Positions 53,513 through 62,181 of a stretch of 64,000 nucleotides of DNA are shown here, one piece after another. Every line of letters starts with the position of its first letter. The first letter of the stretch is position 1. The stretch lies in NCBI RefSeq assembly GCF_004310665.1, contig NZ_SIXF01000023.1:1-64000 (forward strand), in the 5' to 3' direction. The stretch is from Pedobacter kyonggii (GTDB lineage Bacteria; Bacteroidota; Bacteroidia; Sphingobacteriales; Sphingobacteriaceae). A program made the position numbers and the translations under genes. A model generated the notes under the pieces. The model did no database searches and was not told the origin of the DNA. It saw only the letters and a program-made list of their open reading frames with translations.

Positions 53513-55504
53513 TTACCAGCCTGGATTCTGGCCAATTACCTTATTGACTGTAGTTTCGGCATCTGGAATAGGCCATAAAACATCCCGTTCAGAGGTGTTT
53601 TCTCCTGCTTTTCCACCGAAGGCCCTTGATCCCAAAGGAGCAAAATCAAGCGCAATTTGTTTCATCACACGGTAGTAATCACCCCAGCGCACCAAATCTC
53701 TCTTCCTCATGGCCTCAAATGCAAATTCCCTGGAACGCTCCGCTTTGATAAATTCCATAAATCTGCCATAATCAGCAAAATCGGAAGTTTTTACATCTCC
53801 CTTAAATACAGATAGATTGGACAGGGTTATCGTAGCTTTTGCCTGCACACCAGCATATGTAAATACAGCACCTGTAGTGGCTGCTGCAGATGCTCCAGAG
53901 CTTTGCGTTGGTGGCGTAGTGGTGGCGGTACCTGCTGTAGTAACTGTATACAGCTTATTGGCATTATAAACTTGTTTGCCTACAGCGTATAAGACATTTG
54001 GCATCCACGATTCACCAATAGTGATGGTTGGCACTGAATTATAATTACCACCGCTATTCTCCAAATAAATTGCGGTTAGCGCTCTGGTTCCACTGGTTGC
54101 AACTGTTGCTACAGCAGCGCCACCTGTACCTCCACCACCGGAAATTGTAACCACTGGTGCTGATGTATAGCCTGTACCTGCAGTTGAAATGGTTATTGTA
54201 TCGATCATTTCTCTATTTGGCAATAGGTTTCCAAACGCTCTTCTTCTCACTTGATTCACAGTCTGATCCAGTATATCTTGGGCTGGTATGGTTGCATTTT
54301 GGCCTGCTACAGCTTCTGCATACATCAGCAGCACATCTGCGTATCGCAGCAACGGATAATTGACCGAATTACCTCCCTGCTCCTTTGGATAAACGGTTTC
54401 ATACTCCCTTCTCCATTTGGCTACGTGTCTTTGACTTGCCTGCGCGGCTGTTGGATAGACAGGCCAATAGGTTTTGGTGGCTGGATTGGTTGAAGATAAA
54501 GTGTATGGCGCGATGTTCCAGTCCCTTCTCAGGTCACCTTTTGTATAAGAAAAATATAACTTTGGTGTTATCGCTACATATCCGAAGCTATAGCCATAAT
54601 TTGGATCCTGGCCACCATGAGAAATACCATAATGAATGCCAACCTTCCCGGTGGCATTAAAACCGTCTGAGCTATATCCATAAAACTCTACCTCCCATAT
54701 ACTTTCTTTAAGGTCATATTTATCCTGGCTCATATTGATGAATACTTGCCTATAATCTGGGTTAAGGGTATGATAGCCATCATCAATCACTTTTTTTGCC
54801 CAAATTTTCGCCATTTCGTATTTAGATACATCCTTTACAGGGTCTCCTGCCATGTATAAACATACTCTGGCCAACATACCTCGTACAGCAGATTTGTTGA
54901 TGTGCCCTGCGTTGGTAACCTGTCCTACACCGGGAACCAGACTTTCCGCTTCGGTCATATCTTTGATGATCTGCTCGTATACTTCTTTTGAAGGGGTTCT
55001 GGGATTATTGGTTTGCGCAACAGAAGAGGTAGGCTCCAGCAACAAAGGTACATCTCCCCAGTAACTGACCAGTAAAAAGTAAAAGTAAGATCTTAAAAAC
55101 AAAGCTTCACCTCTAATAACAGCCCGATTTGCTTCAGCCATTGTTGGCTTATTGATATTGGCAAGCAATAGGTTTGCTCTTTCTATCCCACTATAAAGTG
55201 CGGTCCATACTGTAGTTACGTTACTTTCGGAAGTGGTAACTAAGTTGACAGCAATGCCAGTGTTCTGTGCAGAACGGTTATAAAAACCTTCATCTCCATC
55301 CAAAGACATCACCCCTTGAAAGCTGTGCGCATAAATTTTTGTCAATGTCTGAAACACCCCTGCCAATGCAGAATTAAGCTGTTGTTCTGTCTCGTAATAA
55401 TTTAAACTTGTGATTGTATCTTTTGGTACTGTATCTAAGAATTTAGTGCAAGATGTAACCACACAAACCAGGGCTACCAAACTGATGTATAATTTTGATT
55501 TCAT
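53513..55504 (-). CDS. SusD/RagB lipoprotein with a 140-residue insertion
   Basis: A 663-residue protein, over 100 longer than most SusD. A lipoprotein signal is at 1-19 (CVVTSCTKFL) and SusD motifs flank the insertion: LRYADVLLMYAEAVAG and QVRRRAFG before it, FMEFIKAERSREFAFEAMRKRDLVRWG after it. Residues about 431-570 are extra: two glycine-rich GTGYT-type repeats, then VLYAVGKQVYNANKLYTVTTAGT, which resembles a small CBM5/12-like module. The same repeats occur in the lyase at 44417-44824. It would bind the polysaccharide on the surface with SusC. Confidence 0.92.
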   Translation of the reverse strand: MKSKLYISLVALVCVVTSCTKFLDTVPKDTITSLNYYETEQQLNSALAGVFQTLTKIYAHSFQGVMSLDGDEGFYNRSAQNTGIAVNLVTTSESNVTTVWTALYSGIERANLLLANINKPTMAEANRAVIRGEALFLRSYFYFLLVSYWGDVPLLLEPTSSVAQTNNPRTPSKEVYEQIIKDMTEAESLVPGVGQVTNAGHINKSAVRGMLARVCLYMAGDPVKDVSKYEMAKIWAKKVIDDGYHTLNPDYRQVFINMSQDKYDLKESIWEVEFYGYSSDGFNATGKVGIHYGISHGGQDPNYGYSFGYVAITPKLYFSYTKGDLRRDWNIAPYTLSSTNPATKTYWPVYPTAAQASQRHVAKWRREYETVYPKEQGGNSVNYPLLRYADVLLMYAEAVAGQNATIPAQDILDQTVNQVRRRAFGNLLPNREMIDTITISTAGTGYTSAPVVTISGGGGTGGAAVATVATSGTRALTAIYLENSGGNYNSVPTITIGESWMPNVLYAVGKQVYNANKLYTVTTAGTATTTPPTQSSGASAAATTGAVFTYAGVQAKATITLSNLSVFKGDVKTSDFADYGRFMEFIKAERSREFAFEAMRKRDLVRWGDYYRVMKQIALDFAPLGSRAFGGKAGENTSERDVLWPIPDAETTVNKVIGQNPGW

Positions 55505-55515
55505 AATATTTGGTT

Positions 55516-58500
55516 TTATAGTGAAGCTTTAAGTCCAAAAACTAATGTTTTCGCCATAGGGAATGCGGAATAATCGAATCCTGGTGTGAGGATAGAGTTT
55601 CTCGTCGACACTTCTGGATCCATACCTGAATAGTTGGTCCATGTAACCAGATTCTGTGCTGAAGCTGTCACCAAAACCTCTTTAAGTCCCAGTCTTTTCA
55701 AATAATTCGTCGGGATGCTATAAGCCAATTCCACCGTCTTCAACCTTAAATAAGAAGCATCTTCCAGTTCCCTGGTTGAATAATAGCCTTCCGGAACCCC
55801 GCCCACCACGGGAATGGTTGTACTCGGATTGGTAGGCGACCAACGATCCGCATAACTTGCGTATTGATTTAGCATACTATATGCCTTAGCTTCGAACATG
55901 AGCTTGTTTGCATTGTACACATCATTGCCATACGACCATTGGAAGAATACGTTCAGGCTTAGATTTTTATAAGTGAAATTATTGGAGAAACCTCCAGAAT
56001 GAATAGGTAACCCCCTACCAATAATGGTCTGATCTGCCGCTGTGATAATTCCGTCATTGTTCAGATCTCTGTAACGGATGTATCCAGGCCTAATCACCTC
56101 TCTTGCCAGGCCATTTGTCGGCACAGCATTTTTAAGTCGGTAACCGCCGTTTGGCAATTGATGAAAATCTTCATACTGATAAATCCCGTCGAAGATATAC
56201 CCAACAAAATTGCCTACTGAATGACCTATAGCTGCACTGTACAACACTGGGTCAGCATATCCAGACTGCCACCTGGGTGAAATACTATTCAATAAACGTT
56301 CTTCCCCATCAGCCAACTGTAAAATAGTGTTCCGGTTAAAGCTTATATTGAAATTACTTCTCCATGCAAAATCATTCTTATTGATATTGATCGTATTCAA
56401 GGTGAACTCCAATCCCTCATTCTTTAATTTACCTACATTTTTGTAGGCACGGGCATAACCTGTACTGGGCGACATATTGGCAAGCAGCAACAAATTGTCG
56501 GTTTTTTTCCGATACACATCAACCACCAACTCAATTCTATTCTTCAATAAAGATAAATCGTATCCTAAGTTGAGTTGCGCAGTAGTTTCCCATCTTAAAT
56601 TGGGATTACCAATCGTAGGGATGGCTGCTGGTGTTGGCACCTCATTCCCAAAAGAATAGCCAGTAGAGTTGTCTACACTGATGGGTGAAAGTGCAGAAAA
56701 ATCTCCTACCCTGTTGTTGCCGGTCAGGCCGTAACTTATACGTAATTTGGCTTCTGTAATGGCTTCAATCTCCTTAAAAAAGGATTCTTCTTTCATTTTC
56801 CAGGCAAAAGCCCCCGATGGAAAGTAACCCCATTTATTGTTTGGAAATTTAGAGGACCCATCTGCCCTGAATGTTGCTGTAAACAGGTATTTGGATCTAT
56901 ATCCATAATTCACTCTGCTGAAATAAGATTGCAGGGTATTGTAAGTACCAAAAGAGCCTACCGCTAATGGTGTACCTTGCCCTAACCCATCTATGCCCAA
57001 AGTCTCATTTGGAACTTTAATTGCCGTGTAGTTATTTCCCTTGTTGGTTTCCTGCTGAAAACTAAGACCACCCAATACAGTCAACGAATGGATTTTGTTC
57101 ACTTTGCTATAGGTAAGGGTATTTTCGTTAGACCAGGTACTGCGGTTGCTATAGGCCATGGCACCCCACTGTCCATAGTTGTTTCTCGGACTCTTAGGAC
57201 TGCCTTCACTTGTGCTGGAATTATAAAAGGCACCCAATTTAATGGTATTCAGGTTAATAGCGCCGGTAGATTTGAATACCAGGTTTTTAGTCAAATCGTA
57301 ACTAAAGTACCCATTGGCAACCAGGTTATTGTTATCTTTATTTCTGTATACATTCTTTGCAGACTCCACTGGATTAAAGCGGTAATCTGTCGTGCTGGTT
57401 ACGCCTTCATCAAAAAGTTCTTCTTCCAGGTCTAGATCACCTGTTAGGTATCCTGCATTTACGGGCCGGTATCCCCATACAGAGTAAAGAAGCGCGCTCG
57501 AAGCATAGCCATCGCTAATGGAAGAAGCAATTTGGCCATAAGTCTGTGTATGTGTATAATTTGTACTCAACCCAGCTTTCAACTTTTTATTGATATTTTG
57601 ATCTATCGTTACACGTCCCTGCTGCTTCTTTAAACCTGTGTTTACTACAACAGAACCAGTCTCAAACAAGGATCCTGAAATGGCGTATTTGGTATCTTCA
57701 TTTCCGCCTCTCAACGATAAATTGTGGATATTGGTTGCTCCTTGTCTGAAAAACTGATCCTGCCAATTAATCCCTTCTACATTTTTATACGAATCGTAGG
57801 TTATGCCGTCTGGAAAATACAGCGCCCTAGCCGTTACTGAATCACGCTCATATTCCAATTTAACAAACTCATAAGGACTTAACACCTCAACTCTTTTAGT
57901 TACATCCTGGAAACCGTAGGATCCTGAATAATTCAGATTGGGTTTGCTCACTTTCCCCTTTTTTGTTTCTACAACAATGACACCGTTTGCACCTCTGGAT
58001 CCGTATATCGCGGTTCCGGAAGCATCTTTAAGTACGTTAATAGATTCTATATCGTCTGGGTTCAACATAGAAAGATCAAAATTCTCAGTAGCAAAGCCAT
58101 CAATTACAAATAAAGGGGACGCATCTTGAGTAATCGAACCTATCCCGCGGATCCGAATGTTGATTCCTTCCTCTCCAGGTTGGCCCTGACTATTTTGCAC
58201 ACTCAATCCCGCTACCCGGCCCGCCAATGCCTGTACAATGTTTGATACGGGTGCTTTAACCATATCTTTAATATTTACCTGTGCAACAGAACCGGTAATA
58301 TCTACCTTCCGTACAGAACCATATCCAACCACGAGCACTTCATTTAAACTGCTGATCTGCTGTTTCAATCTGACATTGATCACAGCTCTTCCCTCTACTT
58401 TTACTTCCTGGTCATCATACCCCAAATAGCTAAAAATCAAAACAGCACTTTCCCCAACTTCAAAAACGTAACGGCCATCCTGATCTGCTACTACAGTTTT

Positions 58501-58968
58501 TTCAGTGCCTTTCAGCTTAATGCCTGCGCCGGGCAAAGAATTGCCTTGCTCATCTGTAATTAAACCAGTTACTTTGATCTTTTTCTTCACAAATTGTGAA
58601 AAGGTGTATTGACGTGCTTGCAAAACAACTGCTTTATTGTCAATCTTATACGTTAAGGGTTGGTTGGAGAAAATGCTTTTCAGAACATCCTCAAAGTCCG
58701 CATCTTTGACAGAAATATTTACAGGATTAGCTAATTCAAGCACGTGGTCAGCATACACAAAGTTATAACCACTTTGCGCACGTAAGGATTTTAGCACAGA
58801 TCTCAGATCTGCATGCTCCTTGTTCAATGTGATTTTCTGTGCAATGCTGGCAGCGCTTAGCTGCATCAGGGCAGCTACTAATAATACGGTGGTTAATCGC
58901 ATAATAAGCCAAAATTTACGGGCACAACAGTATATTGTACCCCGGTTTGTGGTAAATTTTTTATACAT
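55516..58968 (-). CDS. SusC/RagA TonB-dependent transporter, PUL 2
   Basis: A 1150-residue outer membrane transporter. It has an STN domain at about 50-105 (EHADLRSVLKSLRAQSGYNFVY), a carboxypeptidase-like domain at 125-205, the plug with SVAQVNIKDMVKAPVSNIVQALAGRVAGL and GTAIYGSRGANGVIVVETKKG, then the barrel. The STN domain again links it to the FecR/sigma pair upstream. The stop precedes the SusD gene by 11 bases. Confidence 0.95.
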   Translation of the reverse strand: MYKKFTTNRGTIYCCARKFWLIMRLTTVLLVAALMQLSAASIAQKITLNKEHADLRSVLKSLRAQSGYNFVYADHVLELANPVNISVKDADFEDVLKSIFSNQPLTYKIDNKAVVLQARQYTFSQFVKKKIKVTGLITDEQGNSLPGAGIKLKGTEKTVVADQDGRYVFEVGESAVLIFSYLGYDDQEVKVEGRAVINVRLKQQISSLNEVLVVGYGSVRKVDITGSVAQVNIKDMVKAPVSNIVQALAGRVAGLSVQNSQGQPGEEGINIRIRGIGSITQDASPLFVIDGFATENFDLSMLNPDDIESINVLKDASGTAIYGSRGANGVIVVETKKGKVSKPNLNYSGSYGFQDVTKRVEVLSPYEFVKLEYERDSVTARALYFPDGITYDSYKNVEGINWQDQFFRQGATNIHNLSLRGGNEDTKYAISGSLFETGSVVVNTGLKKQQGRVTIDQNINKKLKAGLSTNYTHTQTYGQIASSISDGYASSALLYSVWGYRPVNAGYLTGDLDLEEELFDEGVTSTTDYRFNPVESAKNVYRNKDNNNLVANGYFSYDLTKNLVFKSTGAINLNTIKLGAFYNSSTSEGSPKSPRNNYGQWGAMAYSNRSTWSNENTLTYSKVNKIHSLTVLGGLSFQQETNKGNNYTAIKVPNETLGIDGLGQGTPLAVGSFGTYNTLQSYFSRVNYGYRSKYLFTATFRADGSSKFPNNKWGYFPSGAFAWKMKEESFFKEIEAITEAKLRISYGLTGNNRVGDFSALSPISVDNSTGYSFGNEVPTPAAIPTIGNPNLRWETTAQLNLGYDLSLLKNRIELVVDVYRKKTDNLLLLANMSPSTGYARAYKNVGKLKNEGLEFTLNTININKNDFAWRSNFNISFNRNTILQLADGEERLLNSISPRWQSGYADPVLYSAAIGHSVGNFVGYIFDGIYQYEDFHQLPNGGYRLKNAVPTNGLAREVIRPGYIRYRDLNNDGIITAADQTIIGRGLPIHSGGFSNNFTYKNLSLNVFFQWSYGNDVYNANKLMFEAKAYSMLNQYASYADRWSPTNPSTTIPVVGGVPEGYYSTRELEDASYLRLKTVELAYSIPTNYLKRLGLKEVLVTASAQNLVTWTNYSGMDPEVSTRNSILTPGFDYSAFPMAKTLVFGLKASL

Positions 58969-58973
58969 TCGTT

Positions 58974-58981
58974 TACATTTG
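58974..58981 (+). promoter_or_regulatory. -7-like box facing away from susC, PUL 2
   Basis: TACATTTG on the plus strand matches TAnnTTTG and points away from susC2. It also belongs to the recurring ATTTGGTTA motif seen before other genes, so promoter function is uncertain. Confidence 0.35.
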
Positions 58982-59095
58982 GTTACGCAGGAGCCTTGGT
59001 TTCCAATCTTCAGGCGACTGCGGGTTTATTTATATTAAAAAAATAAGGGCCAAACTTTAACCAACTCCCTGCTACAACAGGGATTTGGTTTTTTT
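58982..59095 (+). ncRNA. Candidate antisense RNA in the susC leader, PUL 2
   Basis: A plus-strand RNA of about 110 bases would run from the TACATTTG box to the orphan terminator at 59061-59095, opposite the susC2 leader. The position and size match the DonS family of Bacteroides PUL repressors (recalled). No expression evidence is available. Confidence 0.35.
59061..59095 (+). terminator. Orphan plus-strand terminator between fecR and susC, PUL 2
   Basis: CCAACTCCCTG and CAGGGATTTGG pair with one mismatch around CTACAA, followed by seven T. No plus-strand gene lies before it. Confidence 0.75.
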
Positions 59096-59102
59096 GCCCA
59101 TA

Positions 59103-60269
59103 CTATTTACTTACAATAATTTTTCTGCCGTCTATTTTAAATTTTACTTCACCAGTTGATTCTAAAGGCCGCAACACTTCAGATACATTCGCAAAACGGG
59201 ATACCCCGCCACTGAATGTGGTTGAAGGCAATTCACCATGGTATACTATTTCAACATTATACCACCGTGAGATCATCCGCATGATGTAACGGATGTCTTC
59301 CTTTTCAAAAATAAATTGGTTGTTTTTCCACGCCACAGCGAGCGCTGCATCAACCTCCTCTACTTTCAAACTTGTTCCCTGCAGTATAGATTGCTGGTTG
59401 GGCCTAAGGACCACATCATTCACACTTGCTCTTCCTTCCACCAAGGTGGTTCTGGTAATTCTTTCATCTGGATAAGCATTGATATTGAACGCCGTACCAA
59501 TATCTTCGACAATCTGTCCGGCACTTTCTACCCTAAATGGTCTTTTCGATTGATGCACTACGATGAAATATGCCTCGCCGGTTAGCTTAACCCTACGGTC
59601 CTTATTGAAGGTCTGGTTGGCAAATTCTAATTTACTATCCGCATTCAAAAACACCTTTGTCCCATCTGGAAGCGCCACCTGATAAGTTCCGCCACGCGGT
59701 GTGCTAATGGTCGTCAATCCGCTAAGCTGAGCACCTGTTCGCTCATCATCTTTTCCAGTTTCGAACAATGTACCATCAATATATTTAATCTGATCTGCAT
59801 CAATTACAACTCCAGTCTTGGATTCGCTCAACTGCATTCTGCTGCCATCAGGTAAGGTGATAGTAGCGGTGTTTTTACCGGGTTTAATATGGTTTTGATT
59901 GACTATATCCGAGTTGCTTTTTATGATTGGGTTGTAAGTATAAAACCAAATGCCTGAGATAATCAAAGCTATTGCTGCTGCTATTGCCGTCAGTTTTGGC
60001 AGTAAACTCGCCCTCTTAGGCCGGGAACTTGCTTGTAAAGGCTGATAATTATAGATGTAATTTAAGATAGCCTGCTTTTTTGTAGCATCCAATGCATTTT
60101 CGGGAACGGCCATTTCGTTACTAAATGCATCGGGAAAAAGCTGCATCAATTCCTGATCGTTGTGAGAAGCAATGATATGTGACCATAATTCTTCATTTTC
60201 CGTTTCGGTATTCAGGTTATTGAAATAGTTTTGCAGCAGGACTTGAAGCCTCGCATTTGATTTTTGCAT
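59103..60269 (-). CDS. FecR-family anti-sigma factor, PUL 2
   Basis: A 388-residue protein with the same plan as the PUL 1 FecR: cytoplasmic domain, helix near 90-108 (LTAIAAAIALIISGIWFYTY), FecR domain (VALPDGTKVFLNADSKLEFANQ, LTGEAYFIVVHQSKRPFRVES) and a DUF4974 end (IRYIMRMISRWYNVEIVYHG). It relays the signal from the SusC STN domain to the sigma factor encoded 122 bases upstream. Confidence 0.92.
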   Translation of the reverse strand: MQKSNARLQVLLQNYFNNLNTETENEELWSHIIASHNDQELMQLFPDAFSNEMAVPENALDATKKQAILNYIYNYQPLQASSRPKRASLLPKLTAIAAAIALIISGIWFYTYNPIIKSNSDIVNQNHIKPGKNTATITLPDGSRMQLSESKTGVVIDADQIKYIDGTLFETGKDDERTGAQLSGLTTISTPRGGTYQVALPDGTKVFLNADSKLEFANQTFNKDRRVKLTGEAYFIVVHQSKRPFRVESAGQIVEDIGTAFNINAYPDERITRTTLVEGRASVNDVVLRPNQQSILQGTSLKVEEVDAALAVAWKNNQFIFEKEDIRYIMRMISRWYNVEIVYHGELPSTTFSGGVSRFANVSEVLRPLESTGEVKFKIDGRKIIVSK

Positions 60270-60391
60270 CGTTTGTTGGTTTAGGCAGTTTTATACCTTT
60301 TAACTACATTGACACGTGAAGCAAAAAAAATGCTTAGTGGTTTATCAAAAAATAATTAATAAATATTTAATAGACTGATTTACAATGATAT

Positions 60392-60982
60392 TTACTTGAA
60401 TAGTACAGCAAATAATGCCGGATAGGTAAGCGCATGTTTGTTGAAATGCTCACGGATGTGTTTTAAGGCTTGATGCATATGTGCCTGTACGGTACGGCTT
60501 GAAACGTTCATCTTTTTCGCAACTTCTTCATATTTCAATCCCTCTATATGACAAAGGGTGTATGCTGTCCGTTGCTGGGGGCTTAAGTTTTCTATAGCTT
60601 GGGTTAGTATCCTATTGCTTTCATTGTAATCCAATGTTTTATCTGTAGCGTTTTCAGATTCCGGATTGTGAATTTTAAGCTGTGTCGCCGATCTGGCATC
60701 TTGAGCCAATTTTCGTATAATGTTTAATGAATGGTTTCTTACCACACGGTTTAGGTATGCTCCAAAGCTTTTTACTTCATTAAGCTTTTCTCTGTTGAGC
60801 CATATTTTTAAAAAAACATCCTGTACGATTTCACCGGCCTGATCTTCTGATTTAGTCAGCTTTCGACCATAGTCATATACATACCGTTGATAAAAATCAA
60901 AGACCTCCGTAAATGCACGCTGATCGCCCACGGCAATCCTGGCCAGTAGTTCTTCTTCATTTTTAAGTTGCCTGTTTTGCAT
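60392..60982 (-). CDS. ECF RNA polymerase sigma factor, PUL 2
   Basis: A 196-residue sigma-70 factor: region 2 at about 20-85 (DQRAFTEVFDFYQRYVYDYG, AGEIVQDVFLKIWLNREKL) and region 4 at 125-180 (LSPQQRTAYTLCHIEGLKYEEVAKKMNVSSRTVQAHM). It should drive the susC2-to-PorP genes under control of FecR. It is read from a spacer that also holds gene remnants. Confidence 0.93.
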   Translation of the reverse strand: MQNRQLKNEEELLARIAVGDQRAFTEVFDFYQRYVYDYGRKLTKSEDQAGEIVQDVFLKIWLNREKLNEVKSFGAYLNRVVRNHSLNIIRKLAQDARSATQLKIHNPESENATDKTLDYNESNRILTQAIENLSPQQRTAYTLCHIEGLKYEEVAKKMNVSSRTVQAHMHQALKHIREHFNKHALTYPALFAVLFK

Positions 60983-61224
60983 TGGCTGTACCCTTGGGTG
61001 ATAACTTTATTTTGGTTAGCTGAACAACAAGTATAGTGTAAATTTAAGCATCTGCAAGTATCTATTCGTTAGTTTTAAGAGTAAGAGATGATTTTTATCT
61101 GGTACCCTAAAAATTAAAAGCCCTTGCAATCATCTGATTTACATGGATTTGGTACATTTTGGTGGTATTAGCTGCGATCCCGCCGGGAGTTGTAACTTAC
61201 CCAATATCAATGTTTAAATAGTAG

Positions 61225-61375
61225 CTATTTATTGATGCTCAGGCTTATTTCAAAACTCCATTTACATAACCGCTTACTGCTGAGGTTTGAGTGGTACTAC
61301 TGTAGCTGCCATTCCCTGCTAGAAAGTGAGCGTCACCCCAAAAAATAATGTATTCATAGCATTATCTTGCTTTGA
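61225..61375 (-). pseudogene. C-terminal remnant of a PorP/SprF gene
   Basis: On the minus strand, three frames joined by two shifts read NAMNTLFFGVTLTF, LAGNGSYSSTTQTSAVSGYV, then SFEISLSINK and a stop. The intact PorP at 42088 ends GTYTTQTSALSSYTNGSFEL then NVRLNLSK, so the match is clear. Only about the last 50 codons survive. It indicates that a second PorP gene was once beside this PUL. Confidence 0.75.
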
Positions 61376-61575
61376 CTGAGTTTACGGGCTTATTTACAAG
61401 CAATAAAAATCAACCCATAATTAGTTTCACTCCTATTCAGAAAGATATGTTCTTAAGTAACGCCAGGAATTTTGGTGGCATTCGGTTTGTTCGTGATAAA
61501 CAAAAAAACATTACAGGATTTTATATAAATTCTGATAGGATTAAAAATCCATTTTTTGAAAAAATAAAACATTGA
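61372..61575 (+). pseudogene. C-terminal fragment of a serine hydrolase-like gene
   Basis: A 67-codon frame with no ATG start. FTPIQKDMFLSNARNFGGIRF, then RDKQKNITGFYINSDRIKN resembles the C-terminal beta domain that follows beta-lactamase-type hydrolases in Bacteroidota. No catalytic part is present. It overlaps the PorP remnant by a few bases on the other strand, so both are debris. It could instead be a small independent protein starting at TTG. Confidence 0.5.
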
Positions 61576-62181
61576 TCGCTCCTGTCTGTCCGGTGTCCCG
61601 CAGTTCTATGAAGTTACGAATTTTTATAGGTTGCCGGAGACACCAATGGTTATAAGTCCATTCAAAAAACTTAGATGTATTTTCGATCGGCAGATAAGGC
61701 AGTAGAACGAGCGATAACAGAAGATTTGGAACGAGAAGAACCCGTGTTAAAGCAACCTTTACTACTTTGCCTTATTTACGCAGGATGTTCTCAAATAAAA
61801 TCCCACCAAGGGCAAACAGCGGCGGGAAAGCGCTAAAAGCATAATATGGTTTCCCTCTGAACAATAGCTATTAGTTGTTTGCATTCTGAAAAACTTACAC
61901 ATTGTGCTCATTAATGCCTTCTATATTAACTAGATCACTCGACATTCTTAAATTGTTGCAATTTCCTTTCATGCAAAATCCACATTTAGTTTAAATTAAA
62001 CACATTTTTCTTTTTGCATCACACTAGCTCAGAGTCGACAGATTTAATAAAAAAGGCTAAAATATACCGCCCAAAAGGGACGCATTTTTATATTCTTAAA
62101 ACTATTATCGCTCAGGGTTGTTGACATAGATCGGGTATTAATGTGAATGTACCTTCTTTAATTAAATAATTGCCCCCCAGT
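61576..62181. other. 606-base spacer with no supported feature
   Basis: No gene, RNA or strong terminator is visible. A plus-strand open stretch near 61680-61790 (reading SADKAVERAITEDLEREEPV) lacks a start and a recognisable family. The last 100 bases should contain the promoter of the sensor kinase, but no clean TAnnTTTG box was found. Confidence 0.4.
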
